DNA from: Ascochyta rabiei
Lineage: Eukaryota > Ascomycota > Dothideomycetes > Pleosporales > Didymellaceae
Length of the DNA: 64,000 nucleotides
Assembly: GCF_004011695.2 (NCBI RefSeq)
Contig: NC_082407.1
Span: 744,001-808,000, forward strand
Direction: 5' to 3'
The position numbers and the translations under genes were made by a program. A model generated the notes under the pieces. The model was not told the origin of the DNA and did no database searches. It saw nothing but the letters and a program-made list of their open reading frames with translations. Position 1 is the stretch's first letter. The number at the start of each line of letters is the position of its first letter. This document shows positions 54,303 to 63,013 of this stretch, piece by piece.

Positions 54303-55331
54303 ACGGCAGGCAATAGAACCATGCAAAGAACACGGACATTACTATCTATTCACCATCTTTTCCCTCATCATCTATAGTTACACGATAGATGAGAAATCAC
54401 ACAGATACCGCAATGATTGCATAGAAAGAAACAAGAGAAAGAAAGCAGTAAAACACGCTATAAAACGTAGGTGATAGAATCACATGAAAGGAATAGAGAT
54501 AGTCCTATTTTATTTATTGTTATTTCTCTTATTATCTATAGTTACACGATAGATAAGAAATCACACAGATACTGCAATAATTGTATAGAAAGAAATAAGA
54601 GAAAGAAAGTAGTAAAACAAAAACGCGCTATAAAGCGTTGGTAATAGAATTATATAAAAGGAATAGAGATAGACCTATTTTATTTATTGTTTTTTCTCTT
54701 ATTATCTATCTATAGCTAAGTAGGAGAGGAGTAGCTATATAAGATAAATAAGGAATTATATGCATACTGCTATAGTAACATAACATACGTAGGGGTATTA
54801 AAGAAGGGCGCTAATGTGTGTAAGATAAGAAAACAGACAACTGTAGCTCTAACGTCTCTCTAGACAAGGTATAAGGTATAAGGTTAAGTATAGTGTAAGG
54901 TATTTACTATAGTAGGTAGTAGTAATAGATAGTAATAATAAGGTAGATACTACGATAATTGTATAGAAAGAAACAAGAGAAAGAAAGTAGTAAAACAAAA
55001 ACACGCTATAAAACGTAGGTAATAGAATCACATAAAAGGAATAGAGATAGTCCTATTTATTTATAGTTATTTCTCTCATCATCCGTCTATAGCCAAGCAG
55101 GAGAGGAGTGGCTATGTGAGATGAACGAGGAATCATATGCGTACTGCTATAGTGACGCAACATGCGTGGGGGTATCAAAGAAGGGCGCCAATGCGTGCAA
55201 GATGAGAAAACAGACGACTGTGGCTCCAACGTCTCTCTAGACAAGGTACAAGGTACAAGGTCGAGTGTAGTGTGAGGTGTCTACCACGGTAGGTGGTGGT
55301 GATGGATGGCGACGACAAGGATGAGCTTGAC
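54303..55331. repeat. RIP-affected tandem duplication between SEC20 and RTC4
   Basis: AT-rich block made of two unit types. Unit A (about 150 bp, with ATAGAAAGAAACAAGAGAAA and CACGCTATAAAACG) occurs three times, near 54400-54545, 54570-54715 and 54945-55085. Unit B (about 235 bp, from CTATAGC to the GACAAGG end) occurs twice, at about 54710-54940 and 55085-55320. Copies of B are colinear without indels; about 40 differences are all C-to-T or G-to-A in the left copy. The right copy keeps normal composition and abuts the RTC4 stop codon. Confidence 0.93.
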
Positions 55332-57029
55332 TCAATGATGATGGTCATTCTCCTCCTCCTCCTCCCCCTCACTCTCGTCTCCCAGCGTCTCGGGCACGTC
55401 GACATGGTCCTCAATCTCCTCGTTGAGCAGGAGGCCCATGTCAAACGTGCGCTCTCTGCGCTCCTCGGCGGCGTCCCAGTCGCAGCGGCAGTCCTCCATG
55501 ATGAGTCGAATGGCCACCTCGGGGACCAGGACGGCCTGGACAAAAGTAGCGGGGCCCGAGGCCTGCACGACGGGGTCGCTGCACCGCTGGATTGGTTTGC
55601 TCAGGAGAGCCATGACGGATTCGGTGATGAGGCGGCGGCCGCGCGGGCCGTAGTAGCCCGGGTAGACTGCGTTGTCGTCGAGGGCGTACGAGGCGAGTTG
55701 AGCTTGCTTGGAGGGGGACAGGTCGGCGCGCTTCGAGGGTACGGCGGCGGCTTTGCCCGTCAGGGCGAGGGGCTCGTAGCGCGCGCGGTAGGTGCTGGCG
55801 ACGTCGCCGGTGAGGATGCCGTGCAGCGACATGCGGTGTTTCTTGATCCGTTTGGGCAGCTCGTCCCACTGGATGAGCGGGAGACGTTCGGCGTCGTATT
55901 CTCTCTGCGCGGTGGCTTTCTTGTGCCCATGGCAAAACGCGGCTTGGTTCTTGACCGTCTTCTTTCGTCCCTTCCAGAAGTGCCAGTAGTCCTGCTGGGT
56001 GACGGGTTCGTTGCAGATGGCGCATTCGGTGCCCTCCTCTGCTGGAGCGGGCAGTTCGCGCATGTAGGAGTCGATGTGGTCCATTTCTTGCTGGGGGGCG
56101 CTCGAGTCGGGCAGACACGAGTCTGGCGTGTCTGATGTCAGGTCAAGATGGTCGGGCCGTGTCGGTCTCAGAAGACGGTCGAGTTCTGCCTTGTTCATTG
56201 CTGACGAGTCAGCAGCATCAGCGTCGGTACGAGGAGCTTTTCTTCTCTTCTTCCCTGGCGCCACCGTGCGCAGCTCTGGGTCGCCTGGCTCTTCTGGCTT
56301 TGCGTGTTCCATGCCGGCGCTTATGCCAAGGTGGTGGAGCTCGTCGTCGCCCATGGTGGAGAGGTCGGGCTCGCTGCCTTCGGGCTCGAGTGCGAGGGTC
56401 TTCTTGTTGGACTGCGACCCGTAGTTTGTGGGGTCGTTGGTCCTCTTCTTCGTGGGCAGCGGGGCTGCGTGTATGTTCTTCGTCTTGCTTGCGCGGCCAA
56501 AGGTGACCTTTGGCCCCTTCTGCTCGGGTTGGCTCGACATGCCAAAGCCCCAGACATGCTGTGCCGAGGCTGCGGTGTCCTCTTTGTCTCCCCCCAGTCG
56601 CACCTTGGCTGCGCGACTCTGCTCGAACTGGCCGATCTTGGGCACTCGAAGGGCCGCACCCTGGGCTGCAGCGCTGCGAGGCTTCGTCCGGGGTGGCTTT
56701 CTCAGCCCTGGTTCTGGCCCTGGCCCTGATCGTGACGACGGAGGCTCTGCTTTTCGCTTGCGTGTGGAGCTCGAGGGCTGTCGCAGGGCGTCCTCGGTGG
56801 GCGCGGGTCTCGAGGGCTTGGGTGGGGTCCGCAGGCGCTCGTCGCCAGAAGACTGGGGCTCTCTGGTCAGGTCCAGCTCGGCGCATTCGTGGAGCCTCGG
56901 CCGGTCCTGGGGCGTGTCTTGGTTGTGGTGTGCGTGCTCGTGATCCTGGCCGGTGGCATGCGGCTTCCCACCGACCGTCTTCAGCAGCCGTGAGGCGCCG
57001 TCTCGCGTCTGGCCCAAACGGACGGCCAT
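55332..57029 (-). CDS. RTC4: RTC4-like protein (restriction of telomere capping)
   Basis: Single exon, 565 aa from the ATG at 57029; the frame is open further upstream but passes through a repeat leader. The first 300 residues are Pro/Ser/Lys-rich and probably disordered (RKRKAEPPSSRSGPGPEP, LPTKKRTND). A Cys/His motif ECAICNEPV with WHFWKGRKK begins the RTC4-like domain, continuing through LPLIQWDELPKRIKKH, YPGYYGPRGRRLITESVMA, GPATFVQAVLVPEVAIRLIM and CDWDAAEERRERTFDMGLLL. The end is acidic (GDESEGEEEE) and NDHHH. Yeast Rtc4 affects telomere capping genetics; its biochemistry is unknown. Confidence 0.9.
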   Translation of the reverse strand: MAVRLGQTRDGASRLLKTVGGKPHATGQDHEHAHHNQDTPQDRPRLHECAELDLTREPQSSGDERLRTPPKPSRPAPTEDALRQPSSSTRKRKAEPPSSRSGPGPEPGLRKPPRTKPRSAAAQGAALRVPKIGQFEQSRAAKVRLGGDKEDTAASAQHVWGFGMSSQPEQKGPKVTFGRASKTKNIHAAPLPTKKRTNDPTNYGSQSNKKTLALEPEGSEPDLSTMGDDELHHLGISAGMEHAKPEEPGDPELRTVAPGKKRRKAPRTDADAADSSAMNKAELDRLLRPTRPDHLDLTSDTPDSCLPDSSAPQQEMDHIDSYMRELPAPAEEGTECAICNEPVTQQDYWHFWKGRKKTVKNQAAFCHGHKKATAQREYDAERLPLIQWDELPKRIKKHRMSLHGILTGDVASTYRARYEPLALTGKAAAVPSKRADLSPSKQAQLASYALDDNAVYPGYYGPRGRRLITESVMALLSKPIQRCSDPVVQASGPATFVQAVLVPEVAIRLIMEDCRCDWDAAEERRERTFDMGLLLNEEIEDHVDVPETLGDESEGEEEEENDHHH

Positions 57030-57400
57030 TGGCGGCAGCGGCAGCGGCAGACGGCAGACGGCAGACGGCAGACGGCAGACGGCAGACAGCAGACAGCAGA
57101 CGGCAGACGCGGGACGCTCGATACTGGACGCTCGACGCTCGACGCTCGACGCTCGCAGCAACCAAGGGAGCCCGGAGACGAGACGACGAGTAGCGAGTGC
57201 GGGAAGAGCACTAGCGTCCTTTCTTATCGATTGGGCCGTCACTTTTTGTCGCAGGCGCAGGGCCGACGTCGAACACACCACAGCCGACTTCTCCCAGCCA
57301 GAGCCCGCGCCGAACCCGACGACACAACGCCTGCCCGCCTGCCCGCCTGCCCGCCTGCCCGCCTGCCCGACGACACAACGCCCGCCTGCCCGCCCCCGCC
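57030..57400. promoter_or_regulatory. shared divergent promoter of RTC4 and RCL1, repeat-rich
   Basis: 371 bases between outward-facing starts. Three tandem arrays: CAGACGG units (about 57045-57110), GACGCTC units (about 57113-57155) and GCCTGCCC units (about 57330-57370). Confidence 0.8.
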
Positions 57401-58621
57401 ATGGCCGTCGACGAGGCGCTCCAGCAGCCGCTCCACTTCACCGGCCACCGCCACCTCGTCTCGCGCCTCCTGCTCGCAACCCTCTCCGGCCGCCCCGTGC
57501 GCATCGCGCAGATCCGCTCTGGCTCAACCAACCCGGGCCTCACCCGCTACGAGACCAACTTTGTGCGCCTGCTCGATGCCGTCACCAACGGCGGCCAGGT
57601 CCAGTTCAGCATGACGGGCACCACCCTCGTCTACCGCCCGGGCCTCATCACCGGCTCTGCAGACGGCCTCGGCGCCCACGCCGGCGTCCTGCGCCACGAG
57701 ATCCCCCGCGAGTGCGCCCGTCGCGGCGTCTCGTGGTGGCTGCTCCCGCTCTGCCTGCTCTCGCCCTTCAGCAAGGGCAACGTCAACGTCATCCTCCACG
57801 GCGAAGGCTGCGTCACCTCGTCCACCGCCGCCGGCGACGTCTCCGCCGACACCGTCCGCACCGCCGTCCTGCCCCTCTACAAGTCCTTCGGCATCGACCG
57901 CAACATCGAGCTGCGCATCCTAAAGCGCTCGTGCGCCCCGGCCGCGGGCAAGAGCGCCGGCGGCGAGGTCCAGCTCGTCTTCAACCACCAGGTCCGCCTG
58001 CCCAAGACCCTGCACCTGCTCAACCCCGGCCGCGTCAAGAAGATCCGTGGCGTCGCCTACTGCGTCGAGGTCCCCAAGTCCAACAACGAGCGCATGATCC
58101 ACGAGGCCCGCGGCATCCTCAACCGATTCGTCCCCGACACCTACATCTTCTCCGACGCCTCGCCCGCCCCCCTGATCCCCACCACCCACAAGCCCCACGC
58201 CGGCGCAAAGGTCAAGGGCGCTGTGGGCTTCGGCCTCTCCCTGGTCGCAGAGACCAGCACCGGCTGCATGTACAGCGCAGACGTGTGCTCACCCCCCGAC
58301 GGAGGCGTCCCCGCCGACGACATCGGCAAGCAGTGCGCCTACCAGCTGCTGGAGAAGATCAGCCAGGGCGGCGCTGTCGAGAGCGTGGCGGCCCCGACCG
58401 TGCTGATGCTCATGGCCATGGGCTCCGAAGACGTCGGCCGAGTAGCCTTGGCCAAGGACGTGCTTGCGAGCGAGGACATGGTCTCGCTGGCGAGGGATTC
58501 CAAGGCCTTTGGCGGCAGCGGATGGGGATTCCGAGAAAACGGCGGCAACGAGGATCGAGGCGAGATTGTCGTCAGCGTGGTAGGGCGAGGTGTGGGCAAC
58601 GTGGGGCGCAAGGTTGCGTAG
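57401..58621 (+). CDS. RCL1: RNA 3'-cyclase-like ribosome biogenesis factor Rcl1
   Basis: Single exon, 406 aa. RNA 3'-phosphate cyclase fold: LHFTGHRHLVSRLLLATLSG, IRSGSTNPGLTRYETNFVRL, ITGSADGLGAHAGVLRHEIP and the cyclase-family central region LPLCLLSPFSKGNVNVIL. KKIRGVAYCVEVPKSNNERM and GVPADDIGKQCAYQLLEKI also match Rcl1. The cyclase active-site His expected near the C-terminus of true Rtc enzymes is not seen in QCAYQLLEKI... context, as in Rcl1 proteins that lack cyclase activity. Rcl1 works with Bms1 in 18S rRNA processing at site A2 in the nucleolus. Its stop codon lies inside a GTTGCGTAGT tandem repeat. Confidence 0.95.
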   Translation: MAVDEALQQPLHFTGHRHLVSRLLLATLSGRPVRIAQIRSGSTNPGLTRYETNFVRLLDAVTNGGQVQFSMTGTTLVYRPGLITGSADGLGAHAGVLRHEIPRECARRGVSWWLLPLCLLSPFSKGNVNVILHGEGCVTSSTAAGDVSADTVRTAVLPLYKSFGIDRNIELRILKRSCAPAAGKSAGGEVQLVFNHQVRLPKTLHLLNPGRVKKIRGVAYCVEVPKSNNERMIHEARGILNRFVPDTYIFSDASPAPLIPTTHKPHAGAKVKGAVGFGLSLVAETSTGCMYSADVCSPPDGGVPADDIGKQCAYQLLEKISQGGAVESVAAPTVLMLMAMGSEDVGRVALAKDVLASEDMVSLARDSKAFGGSGWGFRENGGNEDRGEIVVSVVGRGVGNVGRKVA

Positions 58622-58686
58622 TTGCGTAGTTGCGTGGTTGCGTGGTTGCGTGGTTGCGTAGCCAACTTACCCCCCCCCCCCCCCCC
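58612..58686. repeat. 10-bp repeat across RCL1 stop and C17 homopolymer
   Basis: About five GTTGCGTAGT or GTTGCGTGGT units start at the last codons of RCL1, followed after a short gap by a run of 17 C (58670-58686). Confidence 0.93.
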
Positions 58687-59022
58687 AGTTTGGTTTTGCA
58701 CAGGCATAGAAAAGGCGTTCAACGGTGGGGAAAAGCATACTTGTACGATCAACGATACCCATTTCCATGCTATACGCATACTGCAAACGTCTTCTGCAAA
58801 CGTCTTCTGCAAACGAGTGAGCTGCTTTCCATGGGGAGGAAAAAAGAAGAAGAAGAAAGAAAGAAAGAAAAAAGTGCAAGTACAAGTGCAAGTGCAAGTA
58901 CAAGTGCAAATGCAAATGCAAATGCAATTCGAAAAGCAACGACGCCGCCCAATGCTCATCGATAACCCTCCCATCGATTTGTACAAAACACACGCAAAGC
59001 CCAGACAAGAAGCCGCCATCCT
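58622..59022. other. convergent intergenic region with microsatellites
   Basis: 400 bases between converging RCL1 and KEX2. Besides the C17 run it contains GAAA units (58854-58874) and CAAGTG/CAAATG units (58876-58926). No gene seen. Confidence 0.7.
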
Positions 59023-61626
59023 CTACTCCTTCCTCCTGCCGGCCGAGCTTCCGCTCACCTCGCTCCCCTCGTCGTCGTCGTCGTCGTCCTCCCTCCTGCC
59101 GTACTTCTCGTTGTACCGCTGCTCCTGGTCGCGATACGGTCCTTCATCACCGCCATCGCCATCGCCATCGCTCAGCAGGTCCTCGTCCGACTCGCCTGCA
59201 AATGCATCGTACAGCTCGCCTCCCCGCCTCGCCCGGCCCTTCTTCTTCGCCAACGCCCCAGACAACATGCCCGTCTCCTCGCGGTCCTCGGCATCGTCCA
59301 GCACCTCAAACTCGTACGCGTCGCGCGACAGCTTTTGCTGCTTGCGTCGCGCAACGTACAAGTACGCGCCCAGCCCTGCAACGAACACGATGATGAGCGA
59401 GAGCGACCCGTAGATCCACATCTGCGTCCGCCGCGACACCCCAAACGTGGGGAAGATGGACGGCAAAAGCTTCTCCTTCTCCTCCTCCTTCTCGCCGCTT
59501 GCTGACGCTGTCGCAGTAGCTGCTGGCGTTTCTGCCGTGACCGTCGTGGCTGTCGAGGCCGTCGATGCTGTCGGGGCTGTCGAGGCCGTCGGGGCTGTCG
59601 AGGCCGTCGAGCTTGCCTGGGCCCCGTCGTTCCCTGTCGGCTTCTGGTTGACAGGGCGGTCGGGGTGATCAGACGGATTCGCCGTCACGCTCGGTGTACC
59701 GCTAGGCAGCTTGACCGACGTCGTGTGTGCAGGGTGGTCGTCGATCTTGTCGTGGCCATCGTCGTCGTGCTCGCTGGGAATGGGGAGAAGTTTGGCTTTG
59801 GACGAGTCGATGGATTCGCCCCAGAGACGCAGCTTCCAGTCGGTGAACGTGCCGGTTTTCTGGTTGTCGGGCTTGGTGTCCTTGACAATGACGGTCCAGT
59901 TGCCCACCCCGGCTTCGCCCCAGTGCGCTACCGACATGAAGGTCCAGTCTACGTAGCCGTACGTGTCTTCGTCGTCTCGGCGCGCGGTAGAGAGGTGGGA
60001 ACTCATGCCGGCAGGGGAAATCAGCTCGACACTCAGGTCGCCACGGCGCTCGTGTTCGACATTCATGGTAAGCGTAATGTGTTCGACTCGCTCAAAATTG
60101 GCTTTCTTCAGCATGTCCGCAGTCACCTCGAACACACTTGCCAGCCCTGCTTCGCCTTCCGGGATAGGCTTCTTGACGTGCATCCAAGGAGACCAGAACC
60201 AGGCTTGGGGCTTGACGAGCTTCCAGTCCTTTGCCTTGTCCACAATGGCCCATGCGTCGAGTTTGCCGTATCCAAACTGGTGGCTGTACATGCGTCCGAG
60301 AGTCGTCTTGGCCCAGTCGCTCGGCTCGTCAAAAGGCACAGCTGTCAGGACGGTGAGCCACTGTACATCACGCCACGTGAGATCAGGACGAGCTTGGAGC
60401 AGCAGAGCGTACACGCCAACACCAATGGGGCCTGCAGCCGATGTGCCTCCGTGCTGACTTGTGCACGTGTTGGCACCGACATCTGTGGTGTGGATTGCAT
60501 CACCGCCTCCGCTGCTGTACGTCACGACCAGCTGTGCGGAGCAAGCCTCGGAGTAGTATGGGTGTTTGTTGTTCATGTCGATGGCACCCACCGTGATGCT
60601 GTAGATGCTGTTGGTGTAGCCGTCGAAATTACAGTTGTCATCGCTCGCAGCACCGTTGCCGGCGGCGAAGACGTAGATGGAGCCCTTGCCGCCCCGTCCT
60701 TGTTGCACGGCGGTCACCATGGCCTTTTCAATCAGGATACCCGGGGCTTGCATGGTCTTGCCATCGTCTGGGGGACCCCACGAGCACGAGTAGATGTCAT
60801 TCTTCTGCATCTCGTAGTTGATGGCCAGCGCTTCGTCCAGATCGGTGATCTGTCCGGAGAGAATGCGCACGCCGGAGACTTTTGCGTCATAGGCCAGTCC
60901 CACACCGCAGACGTTGTTCTTGCCGGCGGCGATTTCGCCAGCGCAGCGTGTGCCGTGTCTGTCGTCGGAGAGCTTGGGCGTAGGTAGATCTTCGTGGTCG
61001 TTGAAGTCGTGCGAGCCCTCGGCGAAGAAGTTGTCCTTCAGGTCGCCGCTGTCGTAGTCGAGACCGTCGTCGACGACGCATGCGGTGACGTCCTTGCCGG
61101 TGATGCCCTGCATCCACACGTCGGTCACGTTGATGTCGTTGCCGGGCGTCTTGACGTTGAAGAGGTGCCACTGCTCGGCAAAGATGGGATCTTGGATGCT
61201 GAGCGACTTGGCGACCTCCCTCTGTGAGTTGATGGCATCGTTGACGTTTGCGCGCGGAGGTATGACACTGCGCTTCCAGTGCCTGGCCTTGAGCTTCTGC
61301 TTCTGGGTGAAGCGTATGCTGTCGAGTGGGTGGTACTCTGGGCCGGCCTCCCTCTTCCGCCGTCTGCGCTTCAGCTCCTGCCTGGCGTCGTCGACAACGT
61401 CGTTGTCGTGTTTGGGCGCCCTGAAGACGTAGTGGTCGTCGAGGGAGCCAAAGGGGCCTTCGAGCGTCAGGCCGAGATGCGCCGCGAGGTCCGAGGGCGA
61501 TGTGGAGGGAGAGATGTGGATGGCGTAGTAGTCGTGGGTGGCGTAGTTGCGCTTGGGCAGGTGGTGGCCTCCCGCTGCGGCCAGCGTCACCGCCGACAGC
61601 AGAGTGAAGATGTCGAGAAGGCGCAT
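59023..61626 (-). CDS. KEX2: kexin, Golgi proprotein-processing serine protease
   Basis: Single exon, 867 aa from the ATG at 61626, which gives a signal peptide (MRLLDIFTLLSAVTLAAAGG); an in-frame ATG 17 codons upstream adds a polar stretch and is less likely. The propeptide ends at HWKR|SVIPP (about residue 119). Subtilisin-type catalytic residues are D186 (VVDDGLDYDSGDLKDNF), H224 (DRHGTRCAGE), N324 (FAAGNGAASDD) and S396 (HGGTSAAGP). A P domain follows (HITLTMNVEHERRGDLSV, NWTVIVKDTKPDNQKTG), then a Thr/Ala-rich stalk with PTASTAPTASTA repeats, a transmembrane helix (YGSLSLIIVFVAGLGAYLYV), and an acidic cytosolic tail with YDAF, a likely Golgi-localisation signal. It cleaves after Lys-Arg in pro-pheromones, secreted enzymes and some RiPP precursors. 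Confidence 0.97.
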   Translation of the reverse strand: MRLLDIFTLLSAVTLAAAGGHHLPKRNYATHDYYAIHISPSTSPSDLAAHLGLTLEGPFGSLDDHYVFRAPKHDNDVVDDARQELKRRRRKREAGPEYHPLDSIRFTQKQKLKARHWKRSVIPPRANVNDAINSQREVAKSLSIQDPIFAEQWHLFNVKTPGNDINVTDVWMQGITGKDVTACVVDDGLDYDSGDLKDNFFAEGSHDFNDHEDLPTPKLSDDRHGTRCAGEIAAGKNNVCGVGLAYDAKVSGVRILSGQITDLDEALAINYEMQKNDIYSCSWGPPDDGKTMQAPGILIEKAMVTAVQQGRGGKGSIYVFAAGNGAASDDNCNFDGYTNSIYSITVGAIDMNNKHPYYSEACSAQLVVTYSSGGGDAIHTTDVGANTCTSQHGGTSAAGPIGVGVYALLLQARPDLTWRDVQWLTVLTAVPFDEPSDWAKTTLGRMYSHQFGYGKLDAWAIVDKAKDWKLVKPQAWFWSPWMHVKKPIPEGEAGLASVFEVTADMLKKANFERVEHITLTMNVEHERRGDLSVELISPAGMSSHLSTARRDDEDTYGYVDWTFMSVAHWGEAGVGNWTVIVKDTKPDNQKTGTFTDWKLRLWGESIDSSKAKLLPIPSEHDDDGHDKIDDHPAHTTSVKLPSGTPSVTANPSDHPDRPVNQKPTGNDGAQASSTASTAPTASTAPTASTASTATTVTAETPAATATASASGEKEEEKEKLLPSIFPTFGVSRRTQMWIYGSLSLIIVFVAGLGAYLYVARRKQQKLSRDAYEFEVLDDAEDREETGMLSGALAKKKGRARRGGELYDAFAGESDEDLLSDGDGDGGDEGPYRDQEQRYNEKYGRREDDDDDDEGSEVSGSSAGRRKE

Positions 61627-63013
61627 GGCGGCGAGGCCTGAAGGATACTGGATGCGCGGCCGGCGACGGTCATGCACTGCTCAGGTGGCAGGGAGTCGTA
61701 GAAGACAGCGGCGACAGGCGGCGGAGGGCAGGGGACAGGCGGCGGAGGGCAGGGGACAGGTGGGTTGGGCGCTTGAATGTGCGTGGACGGGTGGTGGAGT
61801 GGCAGAATAAGTGAAAGGTGGTCGGTTGTATAATGTCGGCCTATTGGGAAGGAGACCGCCGATTACGACGACGACTGGCTAGGGCGAAAGCAGGGCGAAA
61901 GCAGGGCGAAGCCAGGGTATGGATGTCAGCAGTGCGGACTACTATGTACAGTGTGTGTGTGTGTGTGGATGTGGATGTTGTCGTGGTGCAAAAGGCTGCA
62001 GGACTCCAGGTCAAAGGTCGAAACGATGGAAGCCAGCAGCGTGGACGACAGAAGGTGGTGAAACGCTCGACGTTGCTAAAGCATGCCCGTCCGTTCCCTT
62101 CGTTCCCCGAGCGTGAGCCAGGCAGGCACTACAGCCAGATCACCGACAAAGATACCCGTCGCCGCTTGCACGCAACCGGCTAGACGCGCAAAGCGGGAGT
62201 GCGGCAGAACCTCGGGCGAAACTTGAAAGCGACAGGCGGTGGGGCCCTGGGGCCTTGGCGCCGCCTTGTCCAGTCTTCACTCTTGAGTCTTCAGTCTGCA
62301 GCTTTCCGTTCTTCATTGTTGATTGTTGCCGCATAGGCGCTGAGCTCGTCAAGGGCAAGCAAGCTAGGCTGGATTGGGCACGAGTGTAGTAGTGTACCTA
62401 CGCAGAGGCTAGAGCTGCCGCCTGCCACCCTCTCCAGCCACTTCAGCTTGGCCTGCCAGCCATCATTCCATCGCGATCGTGTGGTAACTCATCCAGTCCA
62501 CCCCAGCGCTTCCCCTGCACCCCTTCCCTTCCGCTTCGTCCTCGCTCTGTCGTCGTCGCCTCCTCGTCCCTGTACATAGCCGTCGTTCTCTGCTGCATCT
62601 TGTCACTTGTGCTTGCTGCTCCCCGCCCTCGCCGTCTGCGTCCCCAGGCCATCCCAGCATCATCCAGCGTACAGCACAGCACCTCTTCCACAGCACGTCC
62701 TCGGCAACAACTCCACAACACCTCGACACCTCAACACCTGCAACTCCACAACGCCTCGACACCTCAACACCTCCACACCTCCACACCCCCGCACTGCTGT
62801 ATCCCTAGGTAGCTATCATGCACGCCGTACCACTTGAAGCCGCTCCTAAGTGACGTGTGGTGACAGTGTAACTCCGGCTGCACCCCGACCTGCGTCAACC
62901 CACCTGCATCTGCCTCTGCGCCTGCATCTGCACCACTCGAGCTCCCTGCGCAGAGCCGTGAGGTGTGGCGGCACACGCTCAGCGACCCATCCCCTCCATG
63001 CTCTCGCAGCAAT
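61627..63013. other. divergent intergenic region, no gene seen
   Basis: About 1.4 kb with a GT run (61950-61966), the KEX2 promoter and the leader of the next gene. Near 62695-62795 two copies of an ACACCTCGACACCTCAACACCT-like unit form a small tandem array. Confidence 0.6.
62700..62792. repeat. CACCTCGACACCTCAACACCT tandem units
   Basis: Imperfect C/A-rich repeat: CTCCACAACACCTCGACACC and CTCAACACCTGCAACTCCAC units repeated twice, then CACCTCCA trinucleotide-like text. Confidence 0.85.

Noticed and set aside
56510..58629. Plus-strand frames of 227 and 558 codons across RTC4/RCL1
   Set aside because: First is antisense to RTC4, second is an Arg/Pro/His-rich alternate frame of RCL1.
59665..60987. 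440-codon plus-strand frame
   Set aside because: Exact antisense of the KEX2 catalytic domain, which has all catalytic residues.
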